64,000 nucleotides of DNA from Actinocorallia herbida (GTDB lineage Bacteria > Actinomycetota > Actinomycetes > Streptosporangiales > Streptosporangiaceae), in NCBI RefSeq assembly GCF_003751225.1, contig NZ_RJKE01000001.1:7006001-7070000 (forward strand), in the 5' to 3' direction. The notes beneath the pieces were generated by a model, which did not search any database, had not been told where the DNA came from, and saw only the letters and a program-made list of their open reading frames with translations. This document shows, one piece after another, positions 8,102 to 16,532 of the stretch. Every line of letters begins with the position of its first letter. Within the stretch, counting starts at the first letter, position 1. A program made the position numbers and the translations under genes.

Positions 8102-8832
8102 CGGGCTCCTCCGGCCAGCAGGGCGGGCGGCGGACCCTGGACGGGCGCCTGGCGCCGGTCCTCGATGATGTCGCCGTCCACGAGCTTCAGGACCCGCTTG
8201 GCACGCGCGGCGACCTCGTCCTCGTGGGTGATGATGGCGATGGTCCGCCCGGCGTCGGACAGCCGGTCGAGGATGTCCAGGACGTCCTGGGTCGAGCGGG
8301 TGTCCAGGTTGCCGGTCGGCTCGTCGGCGAGCAGCAGCGACGGCGAGGTGCCCAGGGCGCGGGCGACGGCGACGCGCTGCTGCTGGCCGCCGGACAGCTC
8401 GTTCGGCTCGTGCCCGATGCGGTCGGAGAGACCGACCATCTCCAGCGCGGCCAAGGCGCGACGGCGCCTTTCCGCGGGCTTCACGCCGCCGTACGCGAGG
8501 GGAAGCTCGACGTTGGCAAGCGCGCTCATCCGGGGGATGAGGTTGAACGACTGGAAGATGAACCCGATCTTGCGGTTGCGCAGGATCGACAGCTGCGCCT
8601 CCTGGAGCACGCCCACGTCGGTGCCGTCCAGCAGGTAGCGGCCCGCGGTCGGCACGTCGAGGCAGCCGAGGATGTTCATCAGCGTGGACTTGCCGGACCC
8701 GGACTGGCCCATGATCGCCACGTAGTCGCCGCGCTCGACCTGGAGGGTGACGCCGCGCAGCGCGTGCACGGTCGTCTCGCCCTGGCCGTAGACCTTGGTC
8801 ACGCCCCGGACGTCGAGGACAGGGGGGGTCAT
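8098..8832 (-). CDS. MacB-type ABC transporter ATP-binding protein
   Basis: A 244-residue ATPase with Walker A Gly-Gln-Ser-Gly-Ser-Gly-Lys-Ser-Thr, Q-loop Phe-Gln-Ser-Phe-Asn-Leu-Ile, signature Leu-Ser-Gly-Gly-Gln-Gln-Gln-Arg, Walker B Leu-Leu-Leu-Ala-Asp-Glu-Pro and switch His (Ile-Thr-His-Glu). The Asn-Leu-Asp-Thr after Walker B is characteristic of the LolD/MacB subfamily. It pairs with the overlapping downstream permease and is itself overlapped by the upstream adaptor stop (ATGA at 8829-8832). Confidence 0.92.
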   Translation of the reverse strand: MTPPVLDVRGVTKVYGQGETTVHALRGVTLQVERGDYVAIMGQSGSGKSTLMNILGCLDVPTAGRYLLDGTDVGVLQEAQLSILRNRKIGFIFQSFNLIPRMSALANVELPLAYGGVKPAERRRRALAALEMVGLSDRIGHEPNELSGGQQQRVAVARALGTSPSLLLADEPTGNLDTRSTQDVLDILDRLSDAGRTIAIITHEDEVAARAKRVLKLVDGDIIEDRRQAPVQGPPPALLAGGAR

Positions 8833-9980
8833 CGGCCGCCACCGCCGCCGAATCCACCGGTGCCGCCGCCACCGAAGCCGCCGGTGCCGCCGCCGGGGAA
8901 GGTGCCGCCGCCGGGGAAGCCGCCGGTGGTGGTGGAGCCGGTGGTCGTGCTGGTCACCTGGATCTGGTCGCCCTCTTCGACGCCCGACGTGATCTCGGTG
9001 CCCGAGGTGCCGGTGACGCCCGTCTCCACCGTGACGATGGACGTCTGCCCGTCCTTCACGACGGTCACCGTGCTCTGGCCGCCCGCGGTGCTGATCGCCG
9101 CGGCCGGGACGTACAGCACGTCCTTGGCCTCTGACGTGACCACGGTGACGGTCGAGGTCTGGCCGATGCGGACCTTCGCGGGCTTGGAGGTCAGCGTGAT
9201 CGTCACGGAGAAGGACACGACGTTGTTGGTCGTGGTCGGCTCGGTGTCGATCGCGGTGACCTTGCCCTCGGCGGTGACGTCGCTCAGCGCGTTGAAGCTG
9301 ACGGTCGCGCTCTGGCCGACCTTCATGTCGGTCGTGTCGGACTCGGTGAAGCTGCCTTCGACCTTGAGCTTGCTGGGGTTGGCGATCTCGATGAAGCCGG
9401 AGGAGGAGGTCGAGCCGGTCGAGCCGGCCGTCCCGGAGGAGGAGCCGGACGAGCCCGAGGACGAGCCGCCCTCCTCGCCGTTGACGGCGGTGACGGTGCC
9501 CTTGAAGGGCGCGTAGATGATCGTGCCGTCGAGGGCGCGCTGGGCGCTCTGCACGGAGTTCTTGGCCTGGACGTACTGGGCGTAGCCCTGGGTGGAGTCG
9601 GTGTCGCCGTCGGCGGCCACCGCGAGGTTGGCCTGGGCCGCCTCAAGGTTCTCCAGCGCCTCGGTCTGGTCCAGGACGGCGAGCTTCTCGCCCTTGGCGA
9701 CCTTCTCGCCGACCTTGACGTAGATCTCGTCCACGGTGCCGGAGCCGGAGAAGGACAGCGCGCTCGACTTGGCGCTCTCCACGGAGCCGGACGCCGACAC
9801 CGACGCCGTCAGGTCGCCGCGCGAGACCGACACCGTCCGGGTGGTCGCCGCCGCCGGCTCGTCCTCTCCGAATAGCGCTCCATCCCCGAGGGAGAGATAG
9901 GCGACGCCCACACCGCCGACCAGCAGCACGCCCAGCGTGCCGTTGACCACGACGGCCCGGCGCTTGATGAGGGATTTCAT
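8829..9980 (-). CDS. MacA/HlyD-like efflux adaptor (first adaptor)
   Basis: A 383-residue membrane-fusion protein: N-terminal anchor helix (about 9-27), lipoyl halves with Lys-Val-Gly-Glu-Lys-Val-Ala-Lys-Gly-Glu-Lys-Leu and Ile-Tyr-Ala-Pro-Phe-Lys-Gly-Thr-Val, a short helical hairpin (about 100-140), and a Ser/Gly-rich insertion. It continues with a beta-barrel (Val-Glu-Gly-Ser-Phe-Thr-Glu-Ser-Asp) and a membrane-proximal domain (Leu-Tyr-Val-Pro-Ala-Ala-Ala-Ile). It ends in repeated Phe-Pro-Gly-Gly-Gly and Gly-Gly-Phe-Gly-Gly-Gly-Gly. The ATG at 9980 was chosen because it starts directly before the anchor helix. It is the first gene of the operon that runs to 4300. Confidence 0.88.
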   Translation of the reverse strand: MKSLIKRRAVVVNGTLGVLLVGGVGVAYLSLGDGALFGEDEPAAATTRTVSVSRGDLTASVSASGSVESAKSSALSFSGSGTVDEIYVKVGEKVAKGEKLAVLDQTEALENLEAAQANLAVAADGDTDSTQGYAQYVQAKNSVQSAQRALDGTIIYAPFKGTVTAVNGEEGGSSSGSSGSSSGTAGSTGSTSSSGFIEIANPSKLKVEGSFTESDTTDMKVGQSATVSFNALSDVTAEGKVTAIDTEPTTTNNVVSFSVTITLTSKPAKVRIGQTSTVTVVTSEAKDVLYVPAAAISTAGGQSTVTVVKDGQTSIVTVETGVTGTSGTEITSGVEEGDQIQVTSTTTGSTTTGGFPGGGTFPGGGTGGFGGGGTGGFGGGGGR

Positions 9981-10119
9981 GAGAGCCGAGGCTGCCGAGG
10001 TCTTCTGGGCCGCCGGTGATCCCCACGTGAGAGTCAGATGAGATCCACCGCCGCACACTCATCTAACGTCCGATTTCCGGTTAAGAAATGACTCATCCGG
10101 GTAAGCCACCGTCCTTGGC

Positions 10120-10890
10120 ATGATTCCGCCCATTGTGCTGTCGGCGGTGCTCGCTCTGGGGCAGGTGACGGGGATGAACACCGCGGCGGGCCTCACGGCC
10201 AAGCTCAACGCCTACCTCGCGGACCGCTCCGGAACCGTGTCGGCCGCCGTCACCGATCTGGAGACGGGGCAGACCTACCGGTACCACCCGAAGGTCCGCA
10301 CGGCCACCGCGAGCATCGTCAAGCTGGACATCCTCGAGACCCTGCTCCTCAAGGCCCAGGACGCCGACCGCGCCCTGACGTCCGGGGAGGAGGCCCTCGC
10401 AAAGAACATGATCACCCTCAGCGACAACACCGCGGCGACGTCGCTGTTCACCTCGGTGGGCGGGGCGGCGGGCCTCGCCGCGGCCAACCGAAGGCTCGGC
10501 CTCACCCAGACGACGCCTTCCTCCGCGTGGGGCGCGACCACCACGAGCGCCGACGACCAGGTGCGGCTGCTCACCTCGCTCGTCTCCCGGACGAGCAGGC
10601 TCACCAAGACCAGCCGCTCCTACGCGCTCGGCCTCATGGGGGACGTCACGGCGAGCCAGGCCTGGGGCGTCAGCGCGGCCGCCAGGACCGGGGACAAGGT
10701 CGCGCTCAAGAACGGATGGCTCCCCCGGCCCGTGCACGGCGGCCTGTGGACCGTCAACAGCGTGGGCCGCGTGACGGGCCACGGGCACGACTACCTGATC
10801 GCGGTGATCTCCGAGCGGAGCACCTCGATGCCGGAGGGGATCGCCACGGTCGAGCACGTCGCGCGCGCCGTGGCCCGGGGGATCGCCTGA
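10120..10890 (+). CDS. Class A beta-lactamase-like serine hydrolase
   Basis: A 256-residue protein. Ser65-Ile-Val-Lys68 is the SxxK nucleophile motif, Ser101-Asp-Asn103 the SDN motif, and Lys-Asn-Gly-Trp near residue 200 stands where KTG is usual. A short hydrophobic N-terminus could act as a signal. The KTG-to-KNG change and the absence of a clear Glu166 omega loop make true beta-lactamase activity uncertain; these actinobacterial proteins are often just annotated serine hydrolases. It is divergent from the exporter operon, so co-regulation is possible but unproven. Confidence 0.8.
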   Translation: MIPPIVLSAVLALGQVTGMNTAAGLTAKLNAYLADRSGTVSAAVTDLETGQTYRYHPKVRTATASIVKLDILETLLLKAQDADRALTSGEEALAKNMITLSDNTAATSLFTSVGGAAGLAAANRRLGLTQTTPSSAWGATTTSADDQVRLLTSLVSRTSRLTKTSRSYALGLMGDVTASQAWGVSAAARTGDKVALKNGWLPRPVHGGLWTVNSVGRVTGHGHDYLIAVISERSTSMPEGIATVEHVARAVARGIA

Positions 10891-10931
10891 GCCGGGGGCC
10901 TCCCTGGGAACGTTCCCATCGGAGGGGGCGT

Positions 10932-11354
10932 TCAGCCCTTCGGGGCGTCGCGGAGCATGCAGCTGAGCCGCGACGTGCAGACGCGCCGGCCGGCGTCGTC
11001 GGTGATCACGATCTCGTAGGTCGCCAGGCTCCTGCCGCCGTGGACCTTGGTCGCCACGCCGATGACGAAGCCCTCGGTCGCCGACCTGTGGTGCGTCGCG
11101 CTGATCTCGATGCCGACCGCGATCCGGCCCTCGCCCGCGTGCAGCGCCGAGCCGACCGACCCCAGCGTCTCGGCCAGGACGACGGACGCGCCGCCGTGCA
11201 GCAGACCGTAAGGCTGCGTATTGCCCTTCACCGGCATCTTCCCGACCACCCGGTCGGGCGAGGCCTCCAGGATCTCGATGCCCATCTTGTCGCCCAGATC
11301 TCCGCCGCCCCTGGCGAAGAAGGCCTCCAGCGACCCCGTTGTCTCAGCGTCCAC
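10932..11354 (-). CDS. PaaI-family hotdog thioesterase
   Basis: The 140-residue single hotdog protein contains the helix motif Leu-Leu-His-Gly-Gly-Ala-Ser-Val-Val-Leu-Ala-Glu-Thr, with the HGG and Glu typical of PaaI/YbdB thioesterases. It continues with Gly-Ile-Glu-Ile-Ser-Ala-Thr-His-His-Arg-Ser-Ala. It should hydrolyse aryl- or acyl-CoA in the cytoplasm. It is divergent from polA across a 71-base promoter region; a thioesterase next to polA is a familiar actinobacterial arrangement. Confidence 0.88.
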   Translation of the reverse strand: MDAETTGSLEAFFARGGGDLGDKMGIEILEASPDRVVGKMPVKGNTQPYGLLHGGASVVLAETLGSVGSALHAGEGRIAVGIEISATHHRSATEGFVIGVATKVHGGRSLATYEIVITDDAGRRVCTSRLSCMLRDAPKG

Positions 11355-11413
11355 CGCGTTGAACTCCCGCCGCTCGGTTCCGGCCGTTGCCGGAAACTGT
11401 CACCGGTCGAGAC

Positions 11414-11425
11414 TAGGCTCTGCAC
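11414..11425 (+). promoter_or_regulatory. Leaderless-type -10 element for polA
   Basis: TAGGCT at 11414-11419, six bases, then GTG at 11426, with no Shine-Dalgarno. It is the same -10 hexamer as before the CocE-like gene and pyk. Confidence 0.5.
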
Positions 11426-14104
11426 GTGGCTATCGCGGAACCGACCCCTCAGACCCTGCTCCTGCTCGACGGGCACTCCCTGGCGTACCGGGCGTTCTAT
11501 GCCCTTCCGGTGGAGAACTTCTCGACGACCACCGGGCAGCACACCAACGCGGTGTTCGGCTTCACCTCGATGCTGGTGAACGTGCTGCGGGACGAGAAGC
11601 CCACCCACGTCGCCGTCTGCTTCGACCGCTCCGAGCCGACGTTCCGCCACACCGCCTACGACGAGTACAAGGCGGGCCGCGCCAAGACGCCGGACGAGTT
11701 CCGCAGCCAGGTCCAGCTGATCCAGGAGATGCTCGACGCGCTGCGCATCAGGCACCTGTCGGTGTCCGGATTCGAGGCCGACGACCTCATCGCCACCCTG
11801 GCCACCCGCGCGTCCGGTGAGGGGATGCGCACCCTGATCGTCACCGGCGACCGGGACGCCTTCCAGCTCGTCGACGCCAACACGACGGTGCTCTACCCCG
11901 TCAAGGGCGTCTCGGTGCTGGCCCGGATGGATCCCGAGGCCGTCGAGACCAAGTACGGGGTCTCCCCGCAGCGGTACCGGGAGCTCGCCGCGCTCGTCGG
12001 CGAGACCAGCGACAACCTGCCGGGCGTGCCCGGCGTCGGCCCCAAGACCGCCGCCAAGTGGCTGGCCGCCTACGACGGGCTGGACAACCTCATCGCCCGG
12101 GTCGACGAGATCAAGGGCAAGGCCGGCGAAAGTCTCCGCGAGCACCTCGGCGAGGTCATCCGCAACCAGCAGATCAACAAGCTGGACACCGAGGTCGAGC
12201 TCGACGCCGCCCCGGCCGAGCTCACCATCGGCGACTGGGAGCGCGCGGAGATCCAGGCCCTGCTGGACACCCTGGAGTTCCGCGGCGAGCTGCGCGAGCG
12301 GCTGTTCAACACCATCTCCGAGAACGTGGTCGAGGCCGAAGAGGGCTTCACCGTCGAGCTGGCCGACCTCTCGCCCGGCGCCCTCGGCGATTGGCTCGCC
12401 GCCCGCTCCGGCCGCGTCGGCGTCGCGGTGGCGGGGCGCTGGGGCCGCGGCGGCGGCGATCTCACCGCGATCGCCCTCGCCGACGTCGAGGGCGCGGCGG
12501 TCCACTTCGACCCCGCCGGGCTGGCCCCGGAGGACGAGCGGGCCCTCGCCGCCTGGCTCGCCGACCCGGCCAAGCCCAAGACCATGCACGACGCCAAGGG
12601 GCCCGGCCTCGCCTTCGCCGCCCGCGGCCTCACCCTGGCCGGGGTCACCGACACCGGGCTCGCGTCCTACCTCGTCGCCCCCGACCAGCGCTCCTACGAG
12701 CTCGGCGAGCAGGTCCTGCGCTTCCTGCACCGAGAGCTGCGCGAGGAGGCCGAGCAGTCCGGCCAGCTCACCCTCGACGGCTCCGACGAGGACGACGCCG
12801 CCCAGGAGCTCGCGGTCCGCGCCCGCGCGGTGGTGGACCTCGCCGAGGCGCTCGACGGCGAACTCGAGCGGCGCGGCGCGGCCCGGCTGCTGGCCGAGCT
12901 GGAGCAGCCGCTGGTCCCGATCCTCCTGGGCATGGAGCGCGCGGGCATCGCGATCGACCACGAGCACCTGGCGAACCTGTCGGCCACGCTCGGCGGGCAG
13001 GCCAAGGAGGTCGAGCAGAACGCGTTCGACGCCGTCGGCCACGAGTTCAACCTGGGCTCCCCCAAGCAGGTGCAGCAGGTCCTGTTCGACGAGCTGGGCC
13101 TGCCCAAGACCAAGCGCACCAAGACGGGGTACACCACCGACTCCGAGGCCCTCACCGGCCTGCTGGAGAAGAACGAGCACCCGGTGCTGGAGCGCATCCT
13201 GCGCTGGCGCGAGGTGTCGAAGCTCAAGTCCATCGTGGACTCGCTGATACCGCTGGCCGACGACACGGGCCGCATCCACACCACGTTCAACCAGACGGTC
13301 GCGGCCACCGGCCGGCTCTCGTCCACGGACCCGAACGTGCAGAACATCCCGACCCGCACCGACGAGGGCCGCCAGATCCGCGAGGCGTTCACCGTCGGCC
13401 CCGGCTACGAGTGCCTGCTCACCGCCGACTACAGCCAGGTCGAGCTGCGGATCATGGCGCACCTGTCCGGCGACGAGGCGCTCATCGAGGCGTTCGCCTC
13501 CGGCGCGGACTTCCACACGATCACCGCGGCCAAGGTCTTCTCCGTCGATCCGGCCAGCGTCACGCCGGAGCTGCGCAGCAAGATCAAGGCGATGAACTAC
13601 GGGCTGGCCTACGGCCTGTCGGACTTCGGCCTGTCCCAGCAGCTGCGGATCAGCCCCGGCGAGGCCCACGGCCTCAAGGAGGAGTACTTCGAGGTGTTCG
13701 GCGGGGTGCGCGACTACCTCGCCGAGGTCGTCGCCGACGCCCGCCGCGACGGCTACACCGAGACCATCCTCGGCCGCCGCCGCTACCTGCCCGACCTCAA
13801 CTCCGACAACCGGCAGCGCCGCGAGATGAGCGAGCGGATGGCGCTGAACGCCCCCATCCAGGGCTCGGCCGCCGACATCATCAAGGTCGCGATGATCCGG
13901 GTGGACGAGGCGCTGCGCTCCTCCGGCCTGTCCTCGCGGATGCTGCTCCAGGTGCACGACGAGCTCATCTTCGAGGTCGCCCCCGGCGAGACCGACGCCC
14001 TCCGGGAACTCGTCCGCACCCAGATGGACGGGGCCTACGCGCTGCGCGCCCCCCTGGCCGTCTCCATGGGCACCGGCCGTACCTGGTTCGACGCCGCCCA
14101 CTGA
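11426..14104 (+). CDS. polA: DNA polymerase I
   Basis: An 892-residue family A polymerase for Okazaki fragment processing and repair. The N-terminal 5'-3' exonuclease begins Asp-Gly-His-Ser-Leu-Ala-Tyr-Arg-Ala-Phe and contains Gly-Phe-Glu-Ala-Asp-Asp-Leu-Ile-Ala-Thr. The central segment corresponds to a degenerate 3'-5' exonuclease domain without the DEDD residues, as usual in actinobacteria. The polymerase core has Asp-Tyr-Ser-Gln-Val-Glu-Leu-Arg (motif A), the O-helix region Lys-Ala-Met-Asn-Tyr-Gly-Leu-Ala-Tyr-Gly (motif B) and Gln-Val-His-Asp-Glu-Leu (motif C). The GTG start at 11426 fits the leaderless promoter. Confidence 0.97.
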   Translation: MAIAEPTPQTLLLLDGHSLAYRAFYALPVENFSTTTGQHTNAVFGFTSMLVNVLRDEKPTHVAVCFDRSEPTFRHTAYDEYKAGRAKTPDEFRSQVQLIQEMLDALRIRHLSVSGFEADDLIATLATRASGEGMRTLIVTGDRDAFQLVDANTTVLYPVKGVSVLARMDPEAVETKYGVSPQRYRELAALVGETSDNLPGVPGVGPKTAAKWLAAYDGLDNLIARVDEIKGKAGESLREHLGEVIRNQQINKLDTEVELDAAPAELTIGDWERAEIQALLDTLEFRGELRERLFNTISENVVEAEEGFTVELADLSPGALGDWLAARSGRVGVAVAGRWGRGGGDLTAIALADVEGAAVHFDPAGLAPEDERALAAWLADPAKPKTMHDAKGPGLAFAARGLTLAGVTDTGLASYLVAPDQRSYELGEQVLRFLHRELREEAEQSGQLTLDGSDEDDAAQELAVRARAVVDLAEALDGELERRGAARLLAELEQPLVPILLGMERAGIAIDHEHLANLSATLGGQAKEVEQNAFDAVGHEFNLGSPKQVQQVLFDELGLPKTKRTKTGYTTDSEALTGLLEKNEHPVLERILRWREVSKLKSIVDSLIPLADDTGRIHTTFNQTVAATGRLSSTDPNVQNIPTRTDEGRQIREAFTVGPGYECLLTADYSQVELRIMAHLSGDEALIEAFASGADFHTITAAKVFSVDPASVTPELRSKIKAMNYGLAYGLSDFGLSQQLRISPGEAHGLKEEYFEVFGGVRDYLAEVVADARRDGYTETILGRRRYLPDLNSDNRQRREMSERMALNAPIQGSAADIIKVAMIRVDEALRSSGLSSRMLLQVHDELIFEVAPGETDALRELVRTQMDGAYALRAPLAVSMGTGRTWFDAAH

Positions 14105-14160
14105 CGGTGACGGCCGGGGCCGCCGGACGGTCCCGGCGTCACTGTCCGTCCATTTTCACC

Positions 14161-14174
14161 GTGTCGCAGGTCAC
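14161..14174 (+). promoter_or_regulatory. Crp-like box GTGTCGCAGGTCAC
   Basis: This 14-mer fits the form GTG-N6-GNCAC that I recall for Streptomyces Crp. The identical 14-mer occurs at 32788-32801. Here it lies upstream of the lipoprotein gene and just after polA. Confidence 0.35.
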
Positions 14175-14317
14175 CCTTGCGTCACCGCCTTTGCGCGGAC
14201 CCACCCCGCTCGCTACCGTTGACCAACGGGCCTGGAACGCCGAGTAGAAAACGCATGAACATGCGGTCCCAAAGGCGTCTCCAGGCCCCAACTCCTTCTC
14301 CCCCTCGGGAGCCCGCC

Positions 14318-14860
14318 TTGCGCCGCTCTCCCACCCTGGCCCTCCTCGCCGCCGCCGTGGCTTCCGCGGCCTGCTCCGGGCCCGCGCCGACGAAGCCGTC
14401 CCCGGCGTTCTACGACATCACCCCCGCCCCCGCGCGGTCCGGCGAGACCGTGCTGCGGGGCGTCTCGGGCACCAGCGGCGACGAGCACTTCCAGCTCCTC
14501 GGCTACACCGCGGGCATGCCCGCCACCCCCGGCAGCCACATCGAGGTCCCGGCCGTGAACGGCCAGTACGTCCGCCTCCACCTCCTGGTCACCAACACCG
14601 CCAGGACCTCCGCCACCCTCCCCCTGGCCGCACAGCGCGTCGAGACCTCCGACGGCACCGCCTACTCCCCCGACCTCCCCACCATGTCCCTCAAGCGCCA
14701 GCCCCTCACCCCCGACCTCTACGCCCAGTCCCGCCTCGAATTCGACCTCTGGTACGACATCCCCGCCGCCGCCGTCCCCGTCAAGGCCGTCCTCCAGGGC
14801 ACCACCCCCTACTCCACCACCCCGCCTCCCGCGGTCCACCTCGCCCTCCCGCCTGCTTGA
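14318..14860 (+). CDS. Lipoprotein of unknown function
   Basis: From the TTG at 14318 the product starts with Arg-Arg, a hydrophobic stretch and the lipobox Ala-Ser-Ala-Ala-Cys, giving a mature extracytoplasmic domain of about 160 residues. That domain has beta-rich sequence (Tyr-Val-Arg-Leu-His-Leu-Leu-Val-Thr-Asn-Thr) resembling the DUF4352-type immunoglobulin-like fold. TTG was chosen over in-frame ATG at 14255 because it places the signal peptide at the N terminus and has GGGA upstream. A partner is not evident. Confidence 0.65.
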   Translation: MRRSPTLALLAAAVASAACSGPAPTKPSPAFYDITPAPARSGETVLRGVSGTSGDEHFQLLGYTAGMPATPGSHIEVPAVNGQYVRLHLLVTNTARTSATLPLAAQRVETSDGTAYSPDLPTMSLKRQPLTPDLYAQSRLEFDLWYDIPAAAVPVKAVLQGTTPYSTTPPPAVHLALPPA

Positions 14861-14890
14861 TCCGTTCTCGGGGTGGAATTCCCACATTCC

Positions 14891-15043
14891 GGATGCCAGG
14901 GCTCGGGCATCGTGATCGGCGGGAAGGTCTTCCGCGGCGCCCACGGGGCGGCGGGCGAGATCGGCCATCTGCGGGTGCGGAGCGAGGGTTCCTACCGCCT
15001 GTGCGGCGGACGCGGATGCCTGGAGACGGTCGTGGGCTTCTAG
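14891..15043 (+). pseudogene. Remnant of a ROK-family sugar kinase/regulator gene
   Basis: A 50-codon frame encodes Gly-Ser-Gly-Ile-Val-Ile-Gly-Gly-Lys-Val, then Gly-Ala-Ala-Gly-Glu-Ile-Gly-His-Leu, then Cys-Gly-Gly-Arg-Gly-Cys-Leu-Glu-Thr, ending in TAG. These are the consecutive ROK motifs: the nucleotide-binding Gly loop, the GEIGH His and the zinc Cys cluster. The first two-thirds of a ROK protein, the rest of the C-terminus and the third zinc Cys context are missing, so this is an internal fragment of a decayed gene. The rest of the 470-base gap to the P450 gene shows nothing I can name. Confidence 0.7.
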
Positions 15044-15331
15044 GTCTCCCACCGCGAGGTATCACGCACCCGATGTTCTCCACGGTGGCGGTGCCGCACA
15101 CCCGCTCCGCAAAACAGTTGCATTTCGGATCGGCCCTCCCCTGGTGACGCGGCGGCCCGGGGAGGCGCCGCACCCCCTCCCTGCCGGGCCGGCACCGGAC
15201 CTGAGCCTTCTGGACGGTCCGGAAAGGGCGGTTTCCGGGGAAGTAATTCTCAAGGGTGGAAGCTCGGGTGGGCTGCTGCGAGCATGTGAGCGGATTGTTG
15301 ATCTGGTCCTCCGACCCCCGGGGAGTGGCGT

Positions 15332-16528
15332 ATGCGGGAGATCGAGTTCAGTCCGTTGGCGGGCGGGTGCCCGGTGGGGACGAGTGCGGGGGTGTTCGAC
15401 GGGCTGCGGGAAGGGCAGGACGCGTTCTACTCCACGTACGGCAAGGGGTTCTGGGTTCTGACGCGGTACGCCGACGTCCAGGCGGCGTTCCAGGATCCCG
15501 GGCTGTTCTCCAGCGCGTCGGTGAACGCGCTGGATCCGGAGCCGCGGTACCGGTGGATTCCGGAGATGCTGGATCCGCCGGAGCACACCGGATGGCGGCG
15601 GCTGCTGGCGCCGCATTTCACGCCGGCGGCCGTGAAGGCGCGGGAGCCTCGGGTCCGGGAGCACTGCCGGGCGCTGATCGACGCGATCGCGGCGCGCGGG
15701 GAATGCGATTTCGTGTCCGACTTCGCGACGCCGTTCCCGTCGGTGATCTTCCTTGAGCTGATGGGGCTGCCCGTCGAGCGGCTCGAGGAGTTCCTGACGT
15801 GGGCACGGGCCATCCTGCACGGGCCGCCCTCCACCAACCCGGGGCGGATGGCCGCGATGGGCCGGGTCACCGCCATGTTCGCCGAGCTCATCGCCGAACG
15901 CCGCGCCGACCCGCACGGCGGCCGTCTCCGCGACGGCCTCCTCAGCGACGCCCTCACCTGGACCCTGGACGGCGCGCCGATCCCCGACGACGACCTTCTG
16001 GCGTTCTGCCTCCTGCTCTTCATGGCGGGCCTGGACACCGTGACGTCCCAGCTGTCCTACGCGGTCTGGCATCTGGCCGCGCATCCGGCCGACCAGCGGA
16101 CGCTCCGGGACGAGCCCGGCCTCATCCCGTCGGCCGTCGAGGAGTTCCTGCGCGCCTACCCCGTGGTCCTGCCCGGCCGGAAACTCACCCGTGACGCCGA
16201 GTTCGCGGGCTGCCCGATGAAGGAGGGCGACATGGTCATGCTGCCCCTACCGTCGGCCAACCGGGACCCGGCCGCCTTCCCCGACGCCGCCACGGTCGAC
16301 CTGCGCCGCTCCCCCAACCGCCACCTCGGCTTCGCCGCCGGCCCCCACCGCTGCCTCGGCTCCCACCTGGCCCGCGCCGAACTCCGCATCGCCCTGGAGG
16401 AATGGCACCGCGCCATCCCCTCCTACCGCCTCCCCCACCCCGACGCCCCCCGAGAACACACCTTCGGCCTCCTAGGGCTGGACACCCTCCCCCTCACCTG
16501 GGAGCAGCCGGCCGACGGGGTCGAGTGA
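15332..16528 (+). CDS. Cytochrome P450
   Basis: The 398-residue soluble bacterial P450 has the I-helix Leu-Phe-Met-Ala-Gly-Leu-Asp-Thr-Val (the usual second Thr replaced by Val), the K-helix Glu-Glu-Phe-Leu-Arg (ExxR), and the heme loop Phe-Ala-Ala-Gly-Pro-His-Arg-Cys-Leu-Gly-Ser-His-Leu-Ala with the Cys ligand. It would hydroxylate an unknown substrate using ferredoxin-delivered electrons. No ferredoxin gene is adjacent, and no biosynthetic genes touch it, so its role is open. The ATG has GGGGAG upstream. Confidence 0.93.
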   Translation: MREIEFSPLAGGCPVGTSAGVFDGLREGQDAFYSTYGKGFWVLTRYADVQAAFQDPGLFSSASVNALDPEPRYRWIPEMLDPPEHTGWRRLLAPHFTPAAVKAREPRVREHCRALIDAIAARGECDFVSDFATPFPSVIFLELMGLPVERLEEFLTWARAILHGPPSTNPGRMAAMGRVTAMFAELIAERRADPHGGRLRDGLLSDALTWTLDGAPIPDDDLLAFCLLLFMAGLDTVTSQLSYAVWHLAAHPADQRTLRDEPGLIPSAVEEFLRAYPVVLPGRKLTRDAEFAGCPMKEGDMVMLPLPSANRDPAAFPDAATVDLRRSPNRHLGFAAGPHRCLGSHLARAELRIALEEWHRAIPSYRLPHPDAPREHTFGLLGLDTLPLTWEQPADGVE

Positions 16529-16532
16529 CGGG

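Noticed and set aside
11228-14101. A 957-codon open frame antisense to polA
   Set aside because: Shadow of the GC-rich third codon positions of polA; its translation is low-complexity Gly/Ala/Val/Leu with no domain. The same holds for long antisense frames opposite the adaptor operon (6680-8638), pyk (25097-26764), the PEP-synthase/AfsA pair (27744-31484) and the symporter genes (52980-55025).
14781-15173. Minus-strand ORF covering the ROK remnant
   Set aside because: Arg/Pro/Gly-rich translation without motifs; the plus-strand frame has the recognisable ROK motifs.
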